Source of the DNA: Mesorhizobium sp. M7A.F.Ca.US.008.03.1.1
GTDB taxonomy: Bacteria > Pseudomonadota > Alphaproteobacteria > Rhizobiales > Rhizobiaceae
Direction: 5' to 3'
NCBI RefSeq assembly: GCF_003997495.1
Contig: NZ_RZRU01000011.1
Coordinates: 62,001 to 126,000 of the forward strand
Length of the DNA: 64,000 nucleotides
Shown: positions 8,537-17,933 of the stretch, in pieces
How the letters are laid out: each line of letters begins with the position of its first letter
How positions within the stretch are numbered: position 1 is the first letter of the stretch
The notes under the pieces: model-generated
What the model was told of the DNA's origin: nothing
Database searches by the model: none
What the model saw: the letters and a program-made list of their open reading frames with translations, nothing else
Program-made: the position numbers and the translations under genes

Positions 8537-9331
8537 TCAGGCACTTTGCTCTACAGGCCGCCGCATCTTGCCGAACAGCCGGAAGAAATTATCCGTGGTC
8601 AGATCGGCGATTTCAGCTTCGCTGACGCCGATTGTTTCGGCCAGCACCTTGGCCGTGTGCGCGACATAGGCCGGCTCGTTGCGCTTGCCGCGAAACGGGA
8701 TGGGCGCCAGATAGGGCGCATCGGTTTCGACCAGCAGTCGGTCATGCGGGACATCGGCGGCAATGGCGCGCAATTCAGCTGAATTCTTGAAGGTCAGGAT
8801 GCCCGAGAACGACACGTAGCCGCCGAGAGCGACGCCCACCTCGGCAAGCCGGCGTCCGGAAGAAAAGCAATGCAGGATGAAAGGGAAGGCGCCCTTCCCT
8901 GTTTCGTCTTCGAGGATGGCTGCCATGTCGTCGTCGGCGTCGCGCGAATGGATGACCAGCGGTAGGCCGGTCTCGCGCGCGGCCGATATGTGGGTGCGAA
9001 AGCCTTGCGCCTGCGCATCGCGGGGCGCTTTGTCGTAGAAGTAGTCCAGCCCGGCCTCGCCGATGGCCACCACTTTCGGGTGCGCGGATAGCCGCACAAG
9101 CTCCTCGACCGGGATATCCAGCTCTTCGGCCGCATTGTGCGGATGGGTGCCGACAGAGCAATAAACTTCGTCGAAAGTTTCAGCGATCTCAAGCACTTGG
9201 GGAAACCGCTTCACGCGTGTCGAGATCGTCACCATACGGCCGATTCCGGCGGCTAAAGCGCGGGCGACGATGGCCGCCCGCTCCTCGGCGAAGTCGGGAA
9301 AGTCGAGATGGCAGTGACTGTCGACCAACAT
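8537..9331 (-). CDS. TatD family metal-dependent hydrolase (DNase)
   Basis: A 264-residue TIM-barrel hydrolase of the TatD family, a putative 3'-5' exonuclease with roles in DNA repair. Metal ligands are visible: SHCHLDF (H6, H8) at the start, the Glu in AIGEAGLDYFYD, LVIHSRDADDD, FILHCFSS and LVETDAPYLAP near the end. The ATG overlaps the metG stop as TGATG (one shared base), so it is translationally coupled. The frame remains open upstream inside metG, but that part does not belong to the family. Confidence 0.92.
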   Translation of the reverse strand: MLVDSHCHLDFPDFAEERAAIVARALAAGIGRMVTISTRVKRFPQVLEIAETFDEVYCSVGTHPHNAAEELDIPVEELVRLSAHPKVVAIGEAGLDYFYDKAPRDAQAQGFRTHISAARETGLPLVIHSRDADDDMAAILEDETGKGAFPFILHCFSSGRRLAEVGVALGGYVSFSGILTFKNSAELRAIAADVPHDRLLVETDAPYLAPIPFRGKRNEPAYVAHTAKVLAETIGVSEAEIADLTTDNFFRLFGKMRRPVEQSA

Positions 9332-10881
9332 CAGGCGTTCGCGTCCGGCTTTTCGACGTAACGCGGAAACACCCCTTCCGGTACGGGCAACGCAGTGCCG
9401 GGCACGAGCGCATGGTCCGCGTGGACATGCGCGAAATCGCGGCTCTCCGCCGGCACCGCCAACAGGTCGAGCAGTTTCGCGGCTGATCCCGGAGTGAAGG
9501 GCTGACACAGCACCGCCACGCGGCGCACCACTTCGGCGGTCGTCCACAGCACCGTTTCCATGCGCGCCGGGTTGGTCTTCTTCAACGCCCATGGTGCCTC
9601 GCCGGCAAAGTAGCGATCGGCTTCCGCCACCACGCCGAAGATCGCCGCCAGCGCCAGATGGATACCCTGCTCGGCCATCGCCTTGCGCGCGGTGTCGAGA
9701 GCGGCGACGGCCTGGTCCAGGATCGCTCTGTCGGCATCCGTCAGCTCGCCGCGCTGCGGCACCACGCCGCCGCAGTTCTTGGCGATCATCGACAGCGAGC
9801 GCTGCGCCAGGTTGCCGAGACCATTGGCAAGGTCGGCATTGGTGCGGTTGACGATCGCGTCATGGCTGTAGCTGCCGTCGTTGCCGAAGGGCACCTCGCG
9901 CAGGAAGAAGTAGCGCACCTGGTCGAGACCGTAGTGCTCGACCATCGCGAATGGGTCCACGACGTTGCCAACCGATTTCGACATCTTCTCGCCGCGGTTG
10001 AACAGGAAGCCATGCGCGAAAACGCGCTTTGGCAACTCGATGCCTGCCGACATCAGAAATGCCGGCCAATAGACCGCATGGAAGCGGACAATGTCCTTGC
10101 CGATGATGTGCGTGGCCGGCCAATAGCGCCATTGCTCCGCCTTTGTGTCGGGATAGCCGGCGGCGGTGATGTAATTGGTCAAGGCGTCGACCCAGACATA
10201 CATCACATGCTTGTCGTCGCCTGGCACCGGCACGCCCCATTTGAAGGTCGTGCGCGAGATCGACAGATCCTTCAGCCCGGACTTGACGAAGCTCATCACC
10301 TCGTTGCGGCGCTCGGTCGGACCGACGAAGTCGGGCTGGCTCTCATAAAGGGCCAGCAATTTGTCCTGATAGGCGGAAAGCCGGAAGAAATAGCTTTCTT
10401 CCTCGTTCCATTCGACGGGCGAGCCAAGCGGCTCACGACGCACGCCGTCGTCGCCGAGCGTCGTCTCGCTCTCGTCGAAATAGGCTTCCTGGCGCACCGA
10501 GTACCAGCCGCTATAGCGGTCGAGATAGATGTCGCCATTGGCGGCCATCGCCTTCCAGATTGCCTGGCAGGATTCGTAGTGGCGCGGTTCGGTCGTGCGG
10601 ATGTACTGGTCATTCGAGCCGCCCATCGCCTCGGTCATGGCGCGGAAAATCGCCGAATTGCGGTCGGCCAGCGCCAGCGGCGTTATGCCTTCCTTCTCGG
10701 CCGTCTGCTGCATCTTGAGGCCATGTTCGTCGGTGCCGGTCAGGAAGAAGACGTCCTTGCCGTCCAGGCGCTGGAAGCGAGCCAGGGCGTCGGTTGCAAT
10801 GACCGTATAGGCGTGGCCGATATGCGGCTTGCCGTTCGGATAAAAGATCGGGGTGGTGATGTAGAATTTATCGCGTGACAT
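9331..10881 (-). CDS. metG: Methionyl-tRNA synthetase
   Basis: A 516-residue class I synthetase that charges tRNA-Met. The HIGH motif (H20-H23, in [10 protein letters not shown]) and the KMSKS loop ([10 protein letters not shown]) are intact. The protein ends after the anticodon-binding domain and lacks the C-terminal EMAP-like tRNA-binding domain, as in the short MetG form usual in alphaproteobacteria. The start at 10881 ([15 protein letters not shown]) is chosen because the upstream extension shows no family similarity. It lies in the order tmk-holB-metG-tatD, after a 139-bp gap that holds a palindromic repeat. Confidence 0.96.
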   Translation of the reverse strand: MSRDKFYITTPIFYPNGKPHIGHAYTVIATDALARFQRLDGKDVFFLTGTDEHGLKMQQTAEKEGITPLALADRNSAIFRAMTEAMGGSNDQYIRTTEPRHYESCQAIWKAMAANGDIYLDRYSGWYSVRQEAYFDESETTLGDDGVRREPLGSPVEWNEEESYFFRLSAYQDKLLALYESQPDFVGPTERRNEVMSFVKSGLKDLSISRTTFKWGVPVPGDDKHVMYVWVDALTNYITAAGYPDTKAEQWRYWPATHIIGKDIVRFHAVYWPAFLMSAGIELPKRVFAHGFLFNRGEKMSKSVGNVVDPFAMVEHYGLDQVRYFFLREVPFGNDGSYSHDAIVNRTNADLANGLGNLAQRSLSMIAKNCGGVVPQRGELTDADRAILDQAVAALDTARKAMAEQGIHLALAAIFGVVAEADRYFAGEAPWALKKTNPARMETVLWTTAEVVRRVAVLCQPFTPGSAAKLLDLLAVPAESRDFAHVHADHALVPGTALPVPEGVFPRYVEKPDANA

Positions 10882-10962
10882 GAATGAACCGTCATGAATG
10901 TCTGAATGGAAAGGCGTGGCGGTGGATATCGTATCGAGGCAGCATTTGCCATCCCGATCCCA

Positions 10963-11011
10963 ATGCATGCCGCCCAAAAGTGGTCCCGGTTTTGGGGCCA
11001 ACGGCATGCAT
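10963..11011. repeat. Palindromic intergenic mosaic element, copy 1
   Basis: An imperfect palindrome with outer arms ATGCATGCCG and CGGCATGCAT around CCCAAAAGTGGTCCCGGTTTTGGGG. The same core plan (GCATGTCG, CCAAAACC, TTTTGGGCGAC, TGCATTA) recurs at 12841-12890 and 61011-61060. It sits between holB and metG. Such short palindromic elements are common between rhizobial genes. Confidence 0.65.
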
Positions 11012-11020
11012 CGAAGGCCG

Positions 11021-12076
11021 TCACATTCGCATTGCAGAATTCAGGCGGTCGATCATGATCAAGGCGTGCTGCTTCTTGTCGAGATTGTAGGTATCGGTCT
11101 CAGATATAGCGTCCCGCGCCTCATGCCAAGTGTCCGACAGCGTTTTGGCCCGTGCGAGATCGCCCGTTAGTGCTGCCTGGCTTGCCGCGTCCGACAACAG
11201 GTCCAGCGCCCGGCGGTTGAAGATATCGAACTGGATCGCCTGATCGCGGCCGGCCACGGCTTCGGCGAGGCGGAACGCGCCGCCGACATCGCTCTTTTTT
11301 CCGGTGACCAGGGCGTCGAGCGTGGAGGCGATCTCCAGCCCGCCATACTGCGTCAGCAGGATGGCGTTGCGGGCACTGCCCCCTGCCCGCTCGACCAGTG
11401 CCGCGCGCGCCGCCGGGTCGTCAGGCGGCGCCGGCTCCGTCATTTCCAGCACCGTCATCAGGTCGTCGGCGTCGAGCGGGCTCAATCGCACCACCTGACA
11501 GCGCGACCGGATCGTCGGCAACAGGCTGCCCGGCGCGTGGACAATCAGGATGAACAGCGTCCGTGCCGGCGGCTCTTCAAGGTTTTTCAGCAACGCATTG
11601 GCGGCGTTGGCGTTCATGTCGTCGGCCGGATCGACGATGACGACCCGGTAGCTGCCGTCATGCGAGGTCAGCGACAGGAAGCGGCTGACCTTGCGGATCT
11701 CATCGACGGTGACGACAGTCTTGAAACTCTTGGTCTTGTCGTTCAGCGGTCGGGTCAGATGCAGCACCGAAGGATGCGCCCCGGTGGCGATCTGGCGAAA
11801 CAGCGACGACGCCGGATCGGGAGCGGCAAGGCTTTCCGGCGCCTGCGCAAAATCCGGGTGCTTCAGCAGATGATGCGCAAGGTGGAAGGCCAGCGTCGCC
11901 TTGCCGATGCCGACTGGCCCGGAGAAGATCAGCGCATGCGGCAGCTTGCCCGCGCGATAGGCGGCGGTGAGCACGCCTGCAGCCTGGCCGTGCCCAACCA
12001 GAAGGGGCGTTTCGGAGGGCTCCGGCACGCCGTCGAGCGTGTCGTGCTGCTCGGGTGCGATGCGATCGAAGATCAT
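11021..12076 (-). CDS. holB: DNA polymerase III subunit delta'
   Basis: A 351-residue clamp-loader subunit of the replicative polymerase. The N-terminal AAA+ domain has the P-loop GPVGIGKAT, the [19 protein letters not shown] helix and the SRC motif ([14 protein letters not shown]), all typical of delta'. The gene follows tmk with a 4-bp ATGA overlap and precedes metG, a conserved arrangement. A zinc-binding module is not obvious. Confidence 0.93.
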   Translation of the reverse strand: MIFDRIAPEQHDTLDGVPEPSETPLLVGHGQAAGVLTAAYRAGKLPHALIFSGPVGIGKATLAFHLAHHLLKHPDFAQAPESLAAPDPASSLFRQIATGAHPSVLHLTRPLNDKTKSFKTVVTVDEIRKVSRFLSLTSHDGSYRVVIVDPADDMNANAANALLKNLEEPPARTLFILIVHAPGSLLPTIRSRCQVVRLSPLDADDLMTVLEMTEPAPPDDPAARAALVERAGGSARNAILLTQYGGLEIASTLDALVTGKKSDVGGAFRLAEAVAGRDQAIQFDIFNRRALDLLSDAASQAALTGDLARAKTLSDTWHEARDAISETDTYNLDKKQHALIMIDRLNSAMRM

Positions 12077-12768
12077 GCCGGCGTCGCCTGCCTGTCGCGT
12101 GCCGGCGCTCTCGCCGCCAGCGCCGCGAATACCGCCGCGGTGACGACATCCTCGACCACATCGGGCACGGCGGCTGCGTCGACCACGATGCAGCGCTCCG
12201 GCTCGGCCTTGGCGATTGCCAGAAACGCCTCGCGGCGGGCCTGGTGGATTGCCAGCGTCTCCTTTTCAAAACGGTCGGCGACTGCCTCGGTGCCGCGCCG
12301 CAGCGTTGCGCGCCTCAAGCCTTCCGCTGGGTCGATGTCGAAGATCAGCGTCATGTCCGGCATCATGCCGTTGATGGCGACCTGTTCCAGCGCATCCATG
12401 AACGCCGCATCGATGCCGCCGGTGACGCCCTGATAGACGCGTGAGGAATCGAGGAAGCGGTCGCAAAGCACGATGGAGCCACGCTCGACCGCCGGCCGGA
12501 TCACCTGCTCGACATGATCGGACCGCGCGGCGGCGAAAAGCAGCGCTTCCATCTTCGGCCCGAACGGTTCGGCGGCGCCTGAAAGCAATACGTGCCTGAC
12601 CGCTTCGGCGCCAGGCGAGCCGCCGGGTTCGCGGGTAAGCAGCACATCGTATTTCTTGGCGCGCATCTTCCTGGCCAGCCGCTCGATCTGCGTCGACTTG
12701 CCTGCCCCTTCGCCGCCTTCGAAGGTGATGAAAAAACCGCGTGCCAACCGAGAGGCCTTCTTGTCCAT
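12073..12768 (-). CDS. tmk: Thymidylate kinase
   Basis: A 231-residue kinase that phosphorylates dTMP to dTDP. Motifs: P-loop [23 protein letters not shown], the DRF motif in [16 protein letters not shown], and a lid region [14 protein letters not shown]. The start at 12768 ([13 protein letters not shown]) is chosen over a Met 15 codons upstream because the family begins here. It overlaps holB by 4 bp (ATGA), so the two are coupled. The carboxypeptidase gene lies upstream on the same strand across a 119-bp gap containing a repeat. Confidence 0.94.
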   Translation of the reverse strand: MDKKASRLARGFFITFEGGEGAGKSTQIERLARKMRAKKYDVLLTREPGGSPGAEAVRHVLLSGAAEPFGPKMEALLFAAARSDHVEQVIRPAVERGSIVLCDRFLDSSRVYQGVTGGIDAAFMDALEQVAINGMMPDMTLIFDIDPAEGLRRATLRRGTEAVADRFEKETLAIHQARREAFLAIAKAEPERCIVVDAAAVPDVVEDVVTAAVFAALAARAPARDRQATPA

Positions 12769-12840
12769 GGCTGAATGGGATTGTAGCGCTCTAGATAGTC
12801 CGCGTTCGGTCAAACGTCCATGCCGTCAATTTTTTGCCCT

Positions 12841-12890
12841 TATGCATGTCGTTCCCCAAAACCATCGCTGGTTTTGGGCGACGTGCGTTA
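12841..12890. repeat. Palindromic intergenic mosaic element, copy 2
   Basis: A 50-bp element from TATGCATGTCG to ACGTGCGTTA with an internal stem CCCCAAAACC / GGTTTTGGG. It is closely similar to 61011-61060 and related to 10963-11011. It reaches into the last codon and stop of the carboxypeptidase gene (from 12888). Confidence 0.7.
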
Positions 12891-14054
12891 GCGCAGCCAG
12901 CCGATCGCAAGTTCCTTGACTGCATCGAGAGCGCGCTGCGGCAGTGTGCCGACGCCGATCGATTCGGCGGCGAAAAGCGGCGTCTCCTGGCTCAGCGTAT
13001 CGCCGATCCAGACGCGCAGCGCGCCCACTGGCTGCCCCTCCTCCACGGGTGCCGCAACCGGGCCGTTGTAGACGATCCTGGCGGTCAGCTTGTCGCGATT
13101 GGTGATCGGCAGGAAGATGTCGATCGGCCCCTTGGCCTTCAGCGTCACGCCGGATTTCGCACCGCCAAAAACCTCGGCCTCGCCGACCACCTCGTCCTTG
13201 GCGAAAATCTCGGTCTTCTCGAAGGAGCGGACGCCCCAGTCGAGCAGCTTTCGCGCCTCCTCGGCACGCTCCCTGTCCGAGGCCAGCCCGCTCATCGCCG
13301 CGATCACCCGTGTGCCGTTGTGACTGACCGTACCGACGATGCCGAAGCCGGCTGCCTCGCTCGCACCGACCGCCAGGCCGTCGGCGCCGATGTCCATCGC
13401 CAGCAGCGGATTGCGGTTCCTCTGCGAGATCTTGTTCCAGGTGAAATCCTTCTCGCTGTAATAGCGATAGAAATCCGGATAATCGCGCCACAGGTGCAGG
13501 GCAAGCTGCGCCAGCTCGCGCACGGTCGTCTGCTGGCCATCCGCCGGCAGGCCGGTCGAATTGACGAAAGTCGACGTCTTGAGGCCGATCTGGCGGGCAC
13601 GCTCGGTCATCTGCGCGGCAAAATTGTCCTCGGATCCCGACATGCCTTCGGCGATGACGATGCAGCCGTCATTGGCCGCCTGCACGGTCACGCCCTGAAT
13701 CAGGTCCTCGAGCCGAATCGACGACTTGAGCTTGGCGAACATCGTCGATGTTCCCGAAGGGGCGCCGCCCTTGCGCCAGGCGTTCTCGCTGACCACGAAC
13801 GTATCGTCGAGCTTCAGACGGCCGGACTTGATGGCGTTGAAAACCACTTCCATGGTCATCAGCTTGGCCATCGAGGCCGGTTGTATCGGCTTGTCGGCAT
13901 CCTTGGAAAACAGCACCGTCCCGGTCTCGGCGTCGATCATGAAGGCCTGTGCGGCCTTGGTCTCGAACAGCTGCGCTCCGGCCGGAGCCTGGAAAAACAG
14001 CAGCAAGCCAAAAACCAGAAGCCCGGCGAGAGGCGGGAGCAAGCGAAATTGCAT
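12888..14054 (-). CDS. PBP5/6-type D-alanyl-D-alanine carboxypeptidase homologue with altered active-site motifs
   Basis: A 388-residue low-molecular-mass penicillin-binding protein homologue. Such enzymes trim the terminal D-Ala of peptidoglycan pentapeptides in the periplasm. A signal peptide (about 1-27, ending PAGA) is followed by the peptidase S11 domain (about 33-260) and the beta-rich PBP5 C-terminal domain (about 280-375). The SxxK motif is intact (S61-M-A-K64). The expected SxN is A126-A-N128, and the expected KTG is A228-V-G230 in IGADGLAVGAS. The surrounding sequence aligns well, so this is substitution and not misalignment. Loss of the KTG lysine would be expected to impair catalysis, so it may be a scaffold or ligand-binding protein. 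It lies between rlpA and tmk, with other cell-wall genes. The start at 14054 gives a clean signal peptide. Confidence 0.85.
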   Translation of the reverse strand: MQFRLLPPLAGLLVFGLLLFFQAPAGAQLFETKAAQAFMIDAETGTVLFSKDADKPIQPASMAKLMTMEVVFNAIKSGRLKLDDTFVVSENAWRKGGAPSGTSTMFAKLKSSIRLEDLIQGVTVQAANDGCIVIAEGMSGSEDNFAAQMTERARQIGLKTSTFVNSTGLPADGQQTTVRELAQLALHLWRDYPDFYRYYSEKDFTWNKISQRNRNPLLAMDIGADGLAVGASEAAGFGIVGTVSHNGTRVIAAMSGLASDRERAEEARKLLDWGVRSFEKTEIFAKDEVVGEAEVFGGAKSGVTLKAKGPIDIFLPITNRDKLTARIVYNGPVAAPVEEGQPVGALRVWIGDTLSQETPLFAAESIGVGTLPQRALDAVKELAIGWLR

Positions 14055-14157
14055 GATGTTCGACCCATTGGCCGGCACCGCCGGCAAGCCCGCGAAAAGT
14101 ATCAGGCTTTTTGCACGGCGGATCAATCGCGCTGCGGAAATCCGACTAGGCTTGCGC

Positions 14158-15390
14158 TCAGTTGCGCACAACCAGCGCATCGGGCGCGCCATGCGACCAC
14201 GCTGCTTGCAGCAAATCATCCAGATTGCGGTGGCCATCGGGATAGAGATTGACCGAATACCAATCCTCGCCATCGAGTTCCGAGCGCTGGATCTCGATCT
14301 TGCCGTATGCCGCAAGCTGAGCGGCAATACGCTTAGCCTCCGCCGCATCTTCGAACGAACCGGCAGCGACATAATCGGTGGATGGACCGGCCGGTGGCGG
14401 CTGCCGCTTCCACGATTGGAGCACGTCGGCCGGCGACATGCCGTCGCCACCCATCGCGGCGAAGGCATTTGAGGCGCGTTCGACCCGCTCGTCGGCATAG
14501 GACAGCGAGGCCACGGCAAACGGCGATTGCGGCGGCAGATTGATCTGCGGGCGCTCCGGCACGATCGGGCCGAAATCCGGAAGCGCCAGATCGCCATAGG
14601 CCGAGGACTGCGTCGACATGACCGGCTGGACAGCGCCGGAATCGGTCAACTGGCCCGGAAACGGCACGGCGGCGGCGCCCGCAGGCAGGCTTGGCGACGG
14701 CCCGTTCATGGCGACCATGACGCCGGTCGGCAGTCCATCCGACGGGTCTGGCGCCCTGTTGCCGGGATGGTAGGAAGCCATCAGATACTGGTCGTCATCG
14801 CCGTCGAGCGGCGCGCGGCCGACATATTCAACCTTCACCTGAGCGGTGCCGGTGTTGGCATAGTCAAGCATCTGGGCAGCGCGCTCCGACACATCGATGA
14901 TGCGGCCTTCGTGATATGGGCCGCGATCGTTGACGCGAACGATGACCGAACTGCCGGTCTTGAGATTGGTGACGCGGGCATAGCTTGGCAGCGGCATGGT
15001 CGGATGCGCCGCCGTCAGATGGGTCATGTCGTAGACTTCGCCATTGGCGGTAAGCCGGCCATGGAAGGCATCGCCATACCAGGAGGCCAGGCCGACCTTG
15101 GCGTAGCGCTTGTCTTCCTTCGGGTAATACCACTTGCCGCGGACCTGATAGGGTTTGCCAAGCTGATCCCTGCCGCCGCCACGCTGGATGCGCCCATTCT
15201 GGGAGATCACACGCGGGCTTGCCTTCACGCCATATTCGGATTCGGCGAAATATTCCTTGGAGCGGGTCTTCTTGTGAACCATCGCTTTCGGCTCAGGCTG
15301 CGACGCGCAGGCAGCCAGCAAGGCGGCCGACATGGCAAACAACGCGACTGTAGCAGCGCGACGAAGGCGCGGTTGCGCAACAGCCTGCAT
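14158..15390 (-). CDS. rlpA: RlpA-like septal ring lytic transglycosylase lipoprotein
   Basis: A 410-residue lipoprotein that binds or cleaves peptide-free glycan strands at the septum. The lipobox LLAAC (C28) follows a hydrophobic signal. The double-psi beta-barrel domain (about 97-190) contains GLASWYGDAFHGRLTANGE and the catalytic-site region VRVNDRGPYHEGRIIDVS. A Pro/Ala-rich linker (about 205-320) leads to a C-terminal SPOR domain (about 335-408, VAAGSFEDAAEAKRIAAQL) that targets septal glycan. It is the first gene of the minus-strand cell-wall/tmk run, 103 bp upstream of the carboxypeptidase. Confidence 0.92.
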   Translation of the reverse strand: MQAVAQPRLRRAATVALFAMSAALLAACASQPEPKAMVHKKTRSKEYFAESEYGVKASPRVISQNGRIQRGGGRDQLGKPYQVRGKWYYPKEDKRYAKVGLASWYGDAFHGRLTANGEVYDMTHLTAAHPTMPLPSYARVTNLKTGSSVIVRVNDRGPYHEGRIIDVSERAAQMLDYANTGTAQVKVEYVGRAPLDGDDDQYLMASYHPGNRAPDPSDGLPTGVMVAMNGPSPSLPAGAAAVPFPGQLTDSGAVQPVMSTQSSAYGDLALPDFGPIVPERPQINLPPQSPFAVASLSYADERVERASNAFAAMGGDGMSPADVLQSWKRQPPPAGPSTDYVAAGSFEDAAEAKRIAAQLAAYGKIEIQRSELDGEDWYSVNLYPDGHRNLDDLLQAAWSHGAPDALVVRN

Positions 15391-15766
15391 TTTCCCGATA
15401 TCCCCTTAGTCTTGAGCTAAGACGCCGCATCCAACTGTCGGAGAAGCCGAAACACTCACCCGACAAATACCAACGACCCTTTGACCCCGATCCTTTGTGC
15501 GCAGGAATTGCTTATCACGGTATTAACCGATTGTGGCCGCAACCGGGCAAGATTGTGGCGTCTCCACCGTGAGAGCTCTCTGAAAAGTAACGGTTTTCGT
15601 GCTTCCATGCGAGAGATGTGATGCCCTCTGCCGCAGAGAGCCTGGCTTAGCTCCTGCCATGCCATGCCTGCCGGTTGACGGTTCTGCCGGGCAGCGGACC
15701 GACCGTTCGGAACAAAGAAATGCGCCGCTAGTTTCATCCGCAGGGCACTCCAACAGAAGGACGAGC
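15391..15766. other. Intergenic promoter region with a possible weak EcfG site
   Basis: About 375 bp between the divergent rlpA and small secreted protein genes. GGAAC at 15709-15713, a 16-bp spacer and AGTT at 15730-15733 differ by one base from the EcfG consensus (CGTT) and lie 33 bp before the plus-strand start. No gene or RNA is seen here. Confidence 0.35.
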
Positions 15767-16099
15767 ATGATGAAAATGGCTTCGATAATCGCGATCGCAA
15801 TGTCGCTTACTGCCGGGGCTGCAATCGCCGCATGCCCGGACAAGTCGGCTTCCAACGCAGGGACGGATGCCGAACAGACCGCTGGTATTTCGAAAGATGG
15901 AACTCACGCGCCTTTAGAGACCCCGAAAGCCTCCGACAGCGCGGGCAAGCCAGCCGCCAAGGATGGCGCCACAATGCCATTGGCGGGGGCTGAAGGCGGC
16001 GGCGACAAGAATCTTGCAACCTCGCAGCAGGACATTGAGGCGCAGCAGCATGGTGATAAGGCCGCGGCGGCAAAGGCGGACGAAAGCTGCAAAGACTGA
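15767..16099 (+). CDS. Small secreted Ala/Lys-rich protein (110 aa)
   Basis: A signal peptide (MMKMASIIAIAMSLTAGAAIAA, first 22 residues) leads to a low-complexity, Ala/Lys/Asp/Gly-rich hydrophilic chain with two Cys residues, one near the mature N-terminus (ACPDKSAS) and one at the C-terminus (DESCKD). The two could form a disulfide. No known domain. The start is set by AGAAGGACG upstream. The composition suggests an intrinsically disordered periplasmic protein. A near-consensus EcfG promoter at 15709 may make it stress-responsive. Confidence 0.65.
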   Translation: MMKMASIIAIAMSLTAGAAIAACPDKSASNAGTDAEQTAGISKDGTHAPLETPKASDSAGKPAAKDGATMPLAGAEGGGDKNLATSQQDIEAQQHGDKAAAAKADESCKD

Positions 16100-16108
16100 G
16101 GAACACGC

Positions 16109-16137
16109 AGGCCGGAGCCGATATGCAGCTTCGGCCT
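16109..16137 (+). terminator. Hairpin after the small secreted protein gene
   Basis: AGGCCGGAGC (16109-16118) pairs with GCTTCGGCCT (16128-16137) with one wobble pair, starting 9 bp after the stop codon. The following TCCTC is only weakly T-rich. Confidence 0.45.
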
Positions 16138-16584
16138 TCCTCAGGAGCACTGTTCCCTTGGAAAACTGGATTTTTGGGGAAATACCGCAGCTATCCCGAG
16201 AGGCGGGCGGTGGGGATTGCCCAGCCTCGCGCCCAGTTCCAAGGATGGTTCTGGTCGATGGCAGGTCCGCGCACTTGCCTGGGCTCCTGCGCGGAAGCAC
16301 TGCAGCGCGTCAGGCTTCTCGTGTTCGCGCAAAACTGCACATCGCCAGTCGGCGGGCTCCTTCTTGATGCACCATTGGGATCGCGAGGGTTCCGGTGCTC
16401 GATTCCGACACGCTCAGGGCCTGCCAGGACACCAGGAAGCGACACAGCGGTGGTTGACGCAGCCCTCAATGCCGCTTTACAGGAATGGTGCGTGAACCAG
16501 CCGGGAGCGCCTTCGGCGCCGATCCGGTGCCAACAGGCCGAACGAGTTGGCCCCGCGCTACCCAAGTGGTTAAAAAATCACGAT
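16138..16584. other. Intergenic region upstream of tRNA-Ser, no supported gene
   Basis: About 450 bp. Open frames exist on both strands, but one runs through the tRNA and none has a ribosome site or family similarity. Confidence 0.5.
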
Positions 16585-16674
16585 GGAGGAATGGCCGAGC
16601 GGTTTAAGGCACCGGTCTTGAAAACCGGCGTGGGTGCAAGCTCACCGTGGGTTCGAATCCCACTTCCTCCGCCA
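16585..16674 (+). tRNA. tRNA-Ser (anticodon UGA)
   Basis: A 90-nt serine-type tRNA. Acceptor arms GGAGGAA and TTCCTCC pair at the ends. The anticodon loop is in CCGGTCTTGAAAACCGG with anticodon TGA. There is a long variable arm (GTGGGTGCAAGCTCAC), as expected for tRNA-Ser, a T-loop GGTTCGAATCC, the discriminator G, and an encoded CCA (16672-16674). It reads UCA codons. Confidence 0.95.
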
Positions 16675-16878
16675 GAATCTTAGCTATCTTGCTGCAATAA
16701 GATCGTTTTTCGGGTTTTCCTTATTTGGCGCCTAGCTCAGCGCCTAACGTCCACGAACGATGAAGCCCGCCACCGTGAGGCAGAGTCATTTTGGATGGTC
16801 GCTGATTCTTATTGCATTGCCTTTTTAGGAAGCCCTAATATCACGGCGTTGAAACCGGCACTCTGGGGAGGAAGTATC

Positions 16879-17286
16879 ATGCCTAAGGTTTCGGATCTCT
16901 TTTTTAAGACCGCTATCGTGTGGCTTATCCTGGGGATAGGCGCCGGATTGCAGATGGCAATCTCGGGCGATCATGGTGCCTTTCCGGCGCATGCACATAT
17001 CAATCTTCTCGGATGGGTTACGAGTGCAATTTTCGGCGGCTATTACGCCCTTAACCCGGCAAAGGCGGCCCGTAAAATCGCGATGATCCATTATGGCCTG
17101 TATACGGCCGGATTGGTGGTGATGCTGCCAGCGCTCTATCTGATGCTGCAAGGCAACCCGGCGTTTGAGCCGATCGTCGCTGGCGGCTCATTGATCGTAG
17201 CTGCGGCCGTCCTGATATTTGCCTTCGTGGTTTTCTCAGCTGGTAGTGTGCGTTCGGTATCTGGGTTATCGCCCGCTACGCTCTAG
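16879..17286 (+). CDS. Small heme-copper-oxidase subunit I-like membrane protein
   Basis: A 135-residue protein with four predicted membrane segments (about 8-30, 40-60, 70-95, 100-125). AHAHINLLGWV resembles the His-bearing helix of cytochrome oxidase subunit I, and GGYYALNP follows it. Short proteins of this type occur alone in rhizobia and are often annotated as cytochrome-c-oxidase-like. At this length it cannot be a working oxidase; heme or metal binding through the two His residues is only inferred. GGGGAGGAAG supports the ATG at 16879. It stands alone after tRNA-Ser. Confidence 0.7.
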   Translation: MPKVSDLFFKTAIVWLILGIGAGLQMAISGDHGAFPAHAHINLLGWVTSAIFGGYYALNPAKAARKIAMIHYGLYTAGLVVMLPALYLMLQGNPAFEPIVAGGSLIVAAAVLIFAFVVFSAGSVRSVSGLSPATL

Positions 17287-17298
17287 ATTCGCAGAGAA

Positions 17299-17322
17299 GC
17301 CCGCAACCGTGAGGTAGCGGGC
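17299..17322 (-). terminator. GCCCGC/GCGGGC hairpin
   Basis: GCCCGC (17299-17304) and GCGGGC (17317-17322) form a perfect 6-bp stem. On the minus strand it is followed by TTCTCT, so it probably ends the response-regulator remnant. It also lies 12 bp after the converging oxidase-like gene. The same cassette recurs at 18061-18084, and a degenerate left half lies near 16765. Confidence 0.5.
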
Positions 17323-17337
17323 CAAACGCGACATGTT

Positions 17338-17630
17338 TCAGGCTGCGCCGCCTTCCGAAGCCTTGACCGCGTCTTCCAAATGCTTCTTCCGGCAGGAACG
17401 ACCAGAGCAGCGCGTCAATGTCTCCAGTCTGGAGGGCGCCGTTTTGCCGGTGGCGAACTCTTTCAAGAACTCGGCCTTAGCAACGATAGGCGCACACCGG
17501 CTTCGCGCTAAACGCCTCAATCCCCGCTTCGGCAGTGGGGACTGCCACAACCGAAAGCCAGCCTGTTCCAAGGTCGTTTCAACGTCGAGCAAGATTAGTG
17601 GCTCGTCTCCAGAACCAAGCTGCTTTCCAT
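17338..17630 (-). pseudogene. Response-regulator receiver domain remnant
   Basis: Read across three frames, the minus strand spells the N-terminal half of a CheY-like receiver: MESSLVL from an ATG at 17630, then DEPLILLDVETTLEQAGF after one frame change, then VVAVPTAEAGIEAFSAKP after a second. The acidic pocket (E-D-E in VEDEPL of intact relatives) is recognisable, but the phosphoacceptor Asp region is lost in out-of-frame sequence. This pattern is typical of the small receivers encoded beside HWE-type histidine kinases in rhizobia. No kinase is present. At least two frameshifts make it a true pseudogene and not a single sequence error. Confidence 0.55.
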
Positions 17631-17933
17631 GGTGAATTGCACCCCTACATCCGCGCCGAAACGCGCCACCCGCACCTTAATTCCATCTAATTTATCAAGC
17701 AGTTGTGACACGGCGCACGATGGCGAGGCGGCGGACGATCTGGATAATTTCTACACTGCCCAGTTTGCGGTCAGCAGGTCGACATGCGCTAGGTAATTGG
17801 GCACGAACAGTCAAAGCACAAGCCGCTATTGTCGCCGGCAGAGTAACCCCGCCGCACCCGGCGTTAGACGTCTGTGCGCAACCATTGATCGCGTTCTGCG
17901 TTGTTGCTCGCTTGGCGAGTGGAGATAGCGATA

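Noticed and set aside
9658..10878. 406-residue plus-strand frame over metG
   Set aside because: Antisense shadow of metG.
12834..14252. Long plus-strand open frame antisense to the carboxypeptidase and its neighbours
   Set aside because: It mirrors minus-strand genes, a common effect of high GC third positions. The translation is Arg/His/Gly-rich with no domain.
16123..16683. 186-residue plus-strand frame overlapping tRNA-Ser
   Set aside because: It reads through the tRNA and has no ribosome site or homology.
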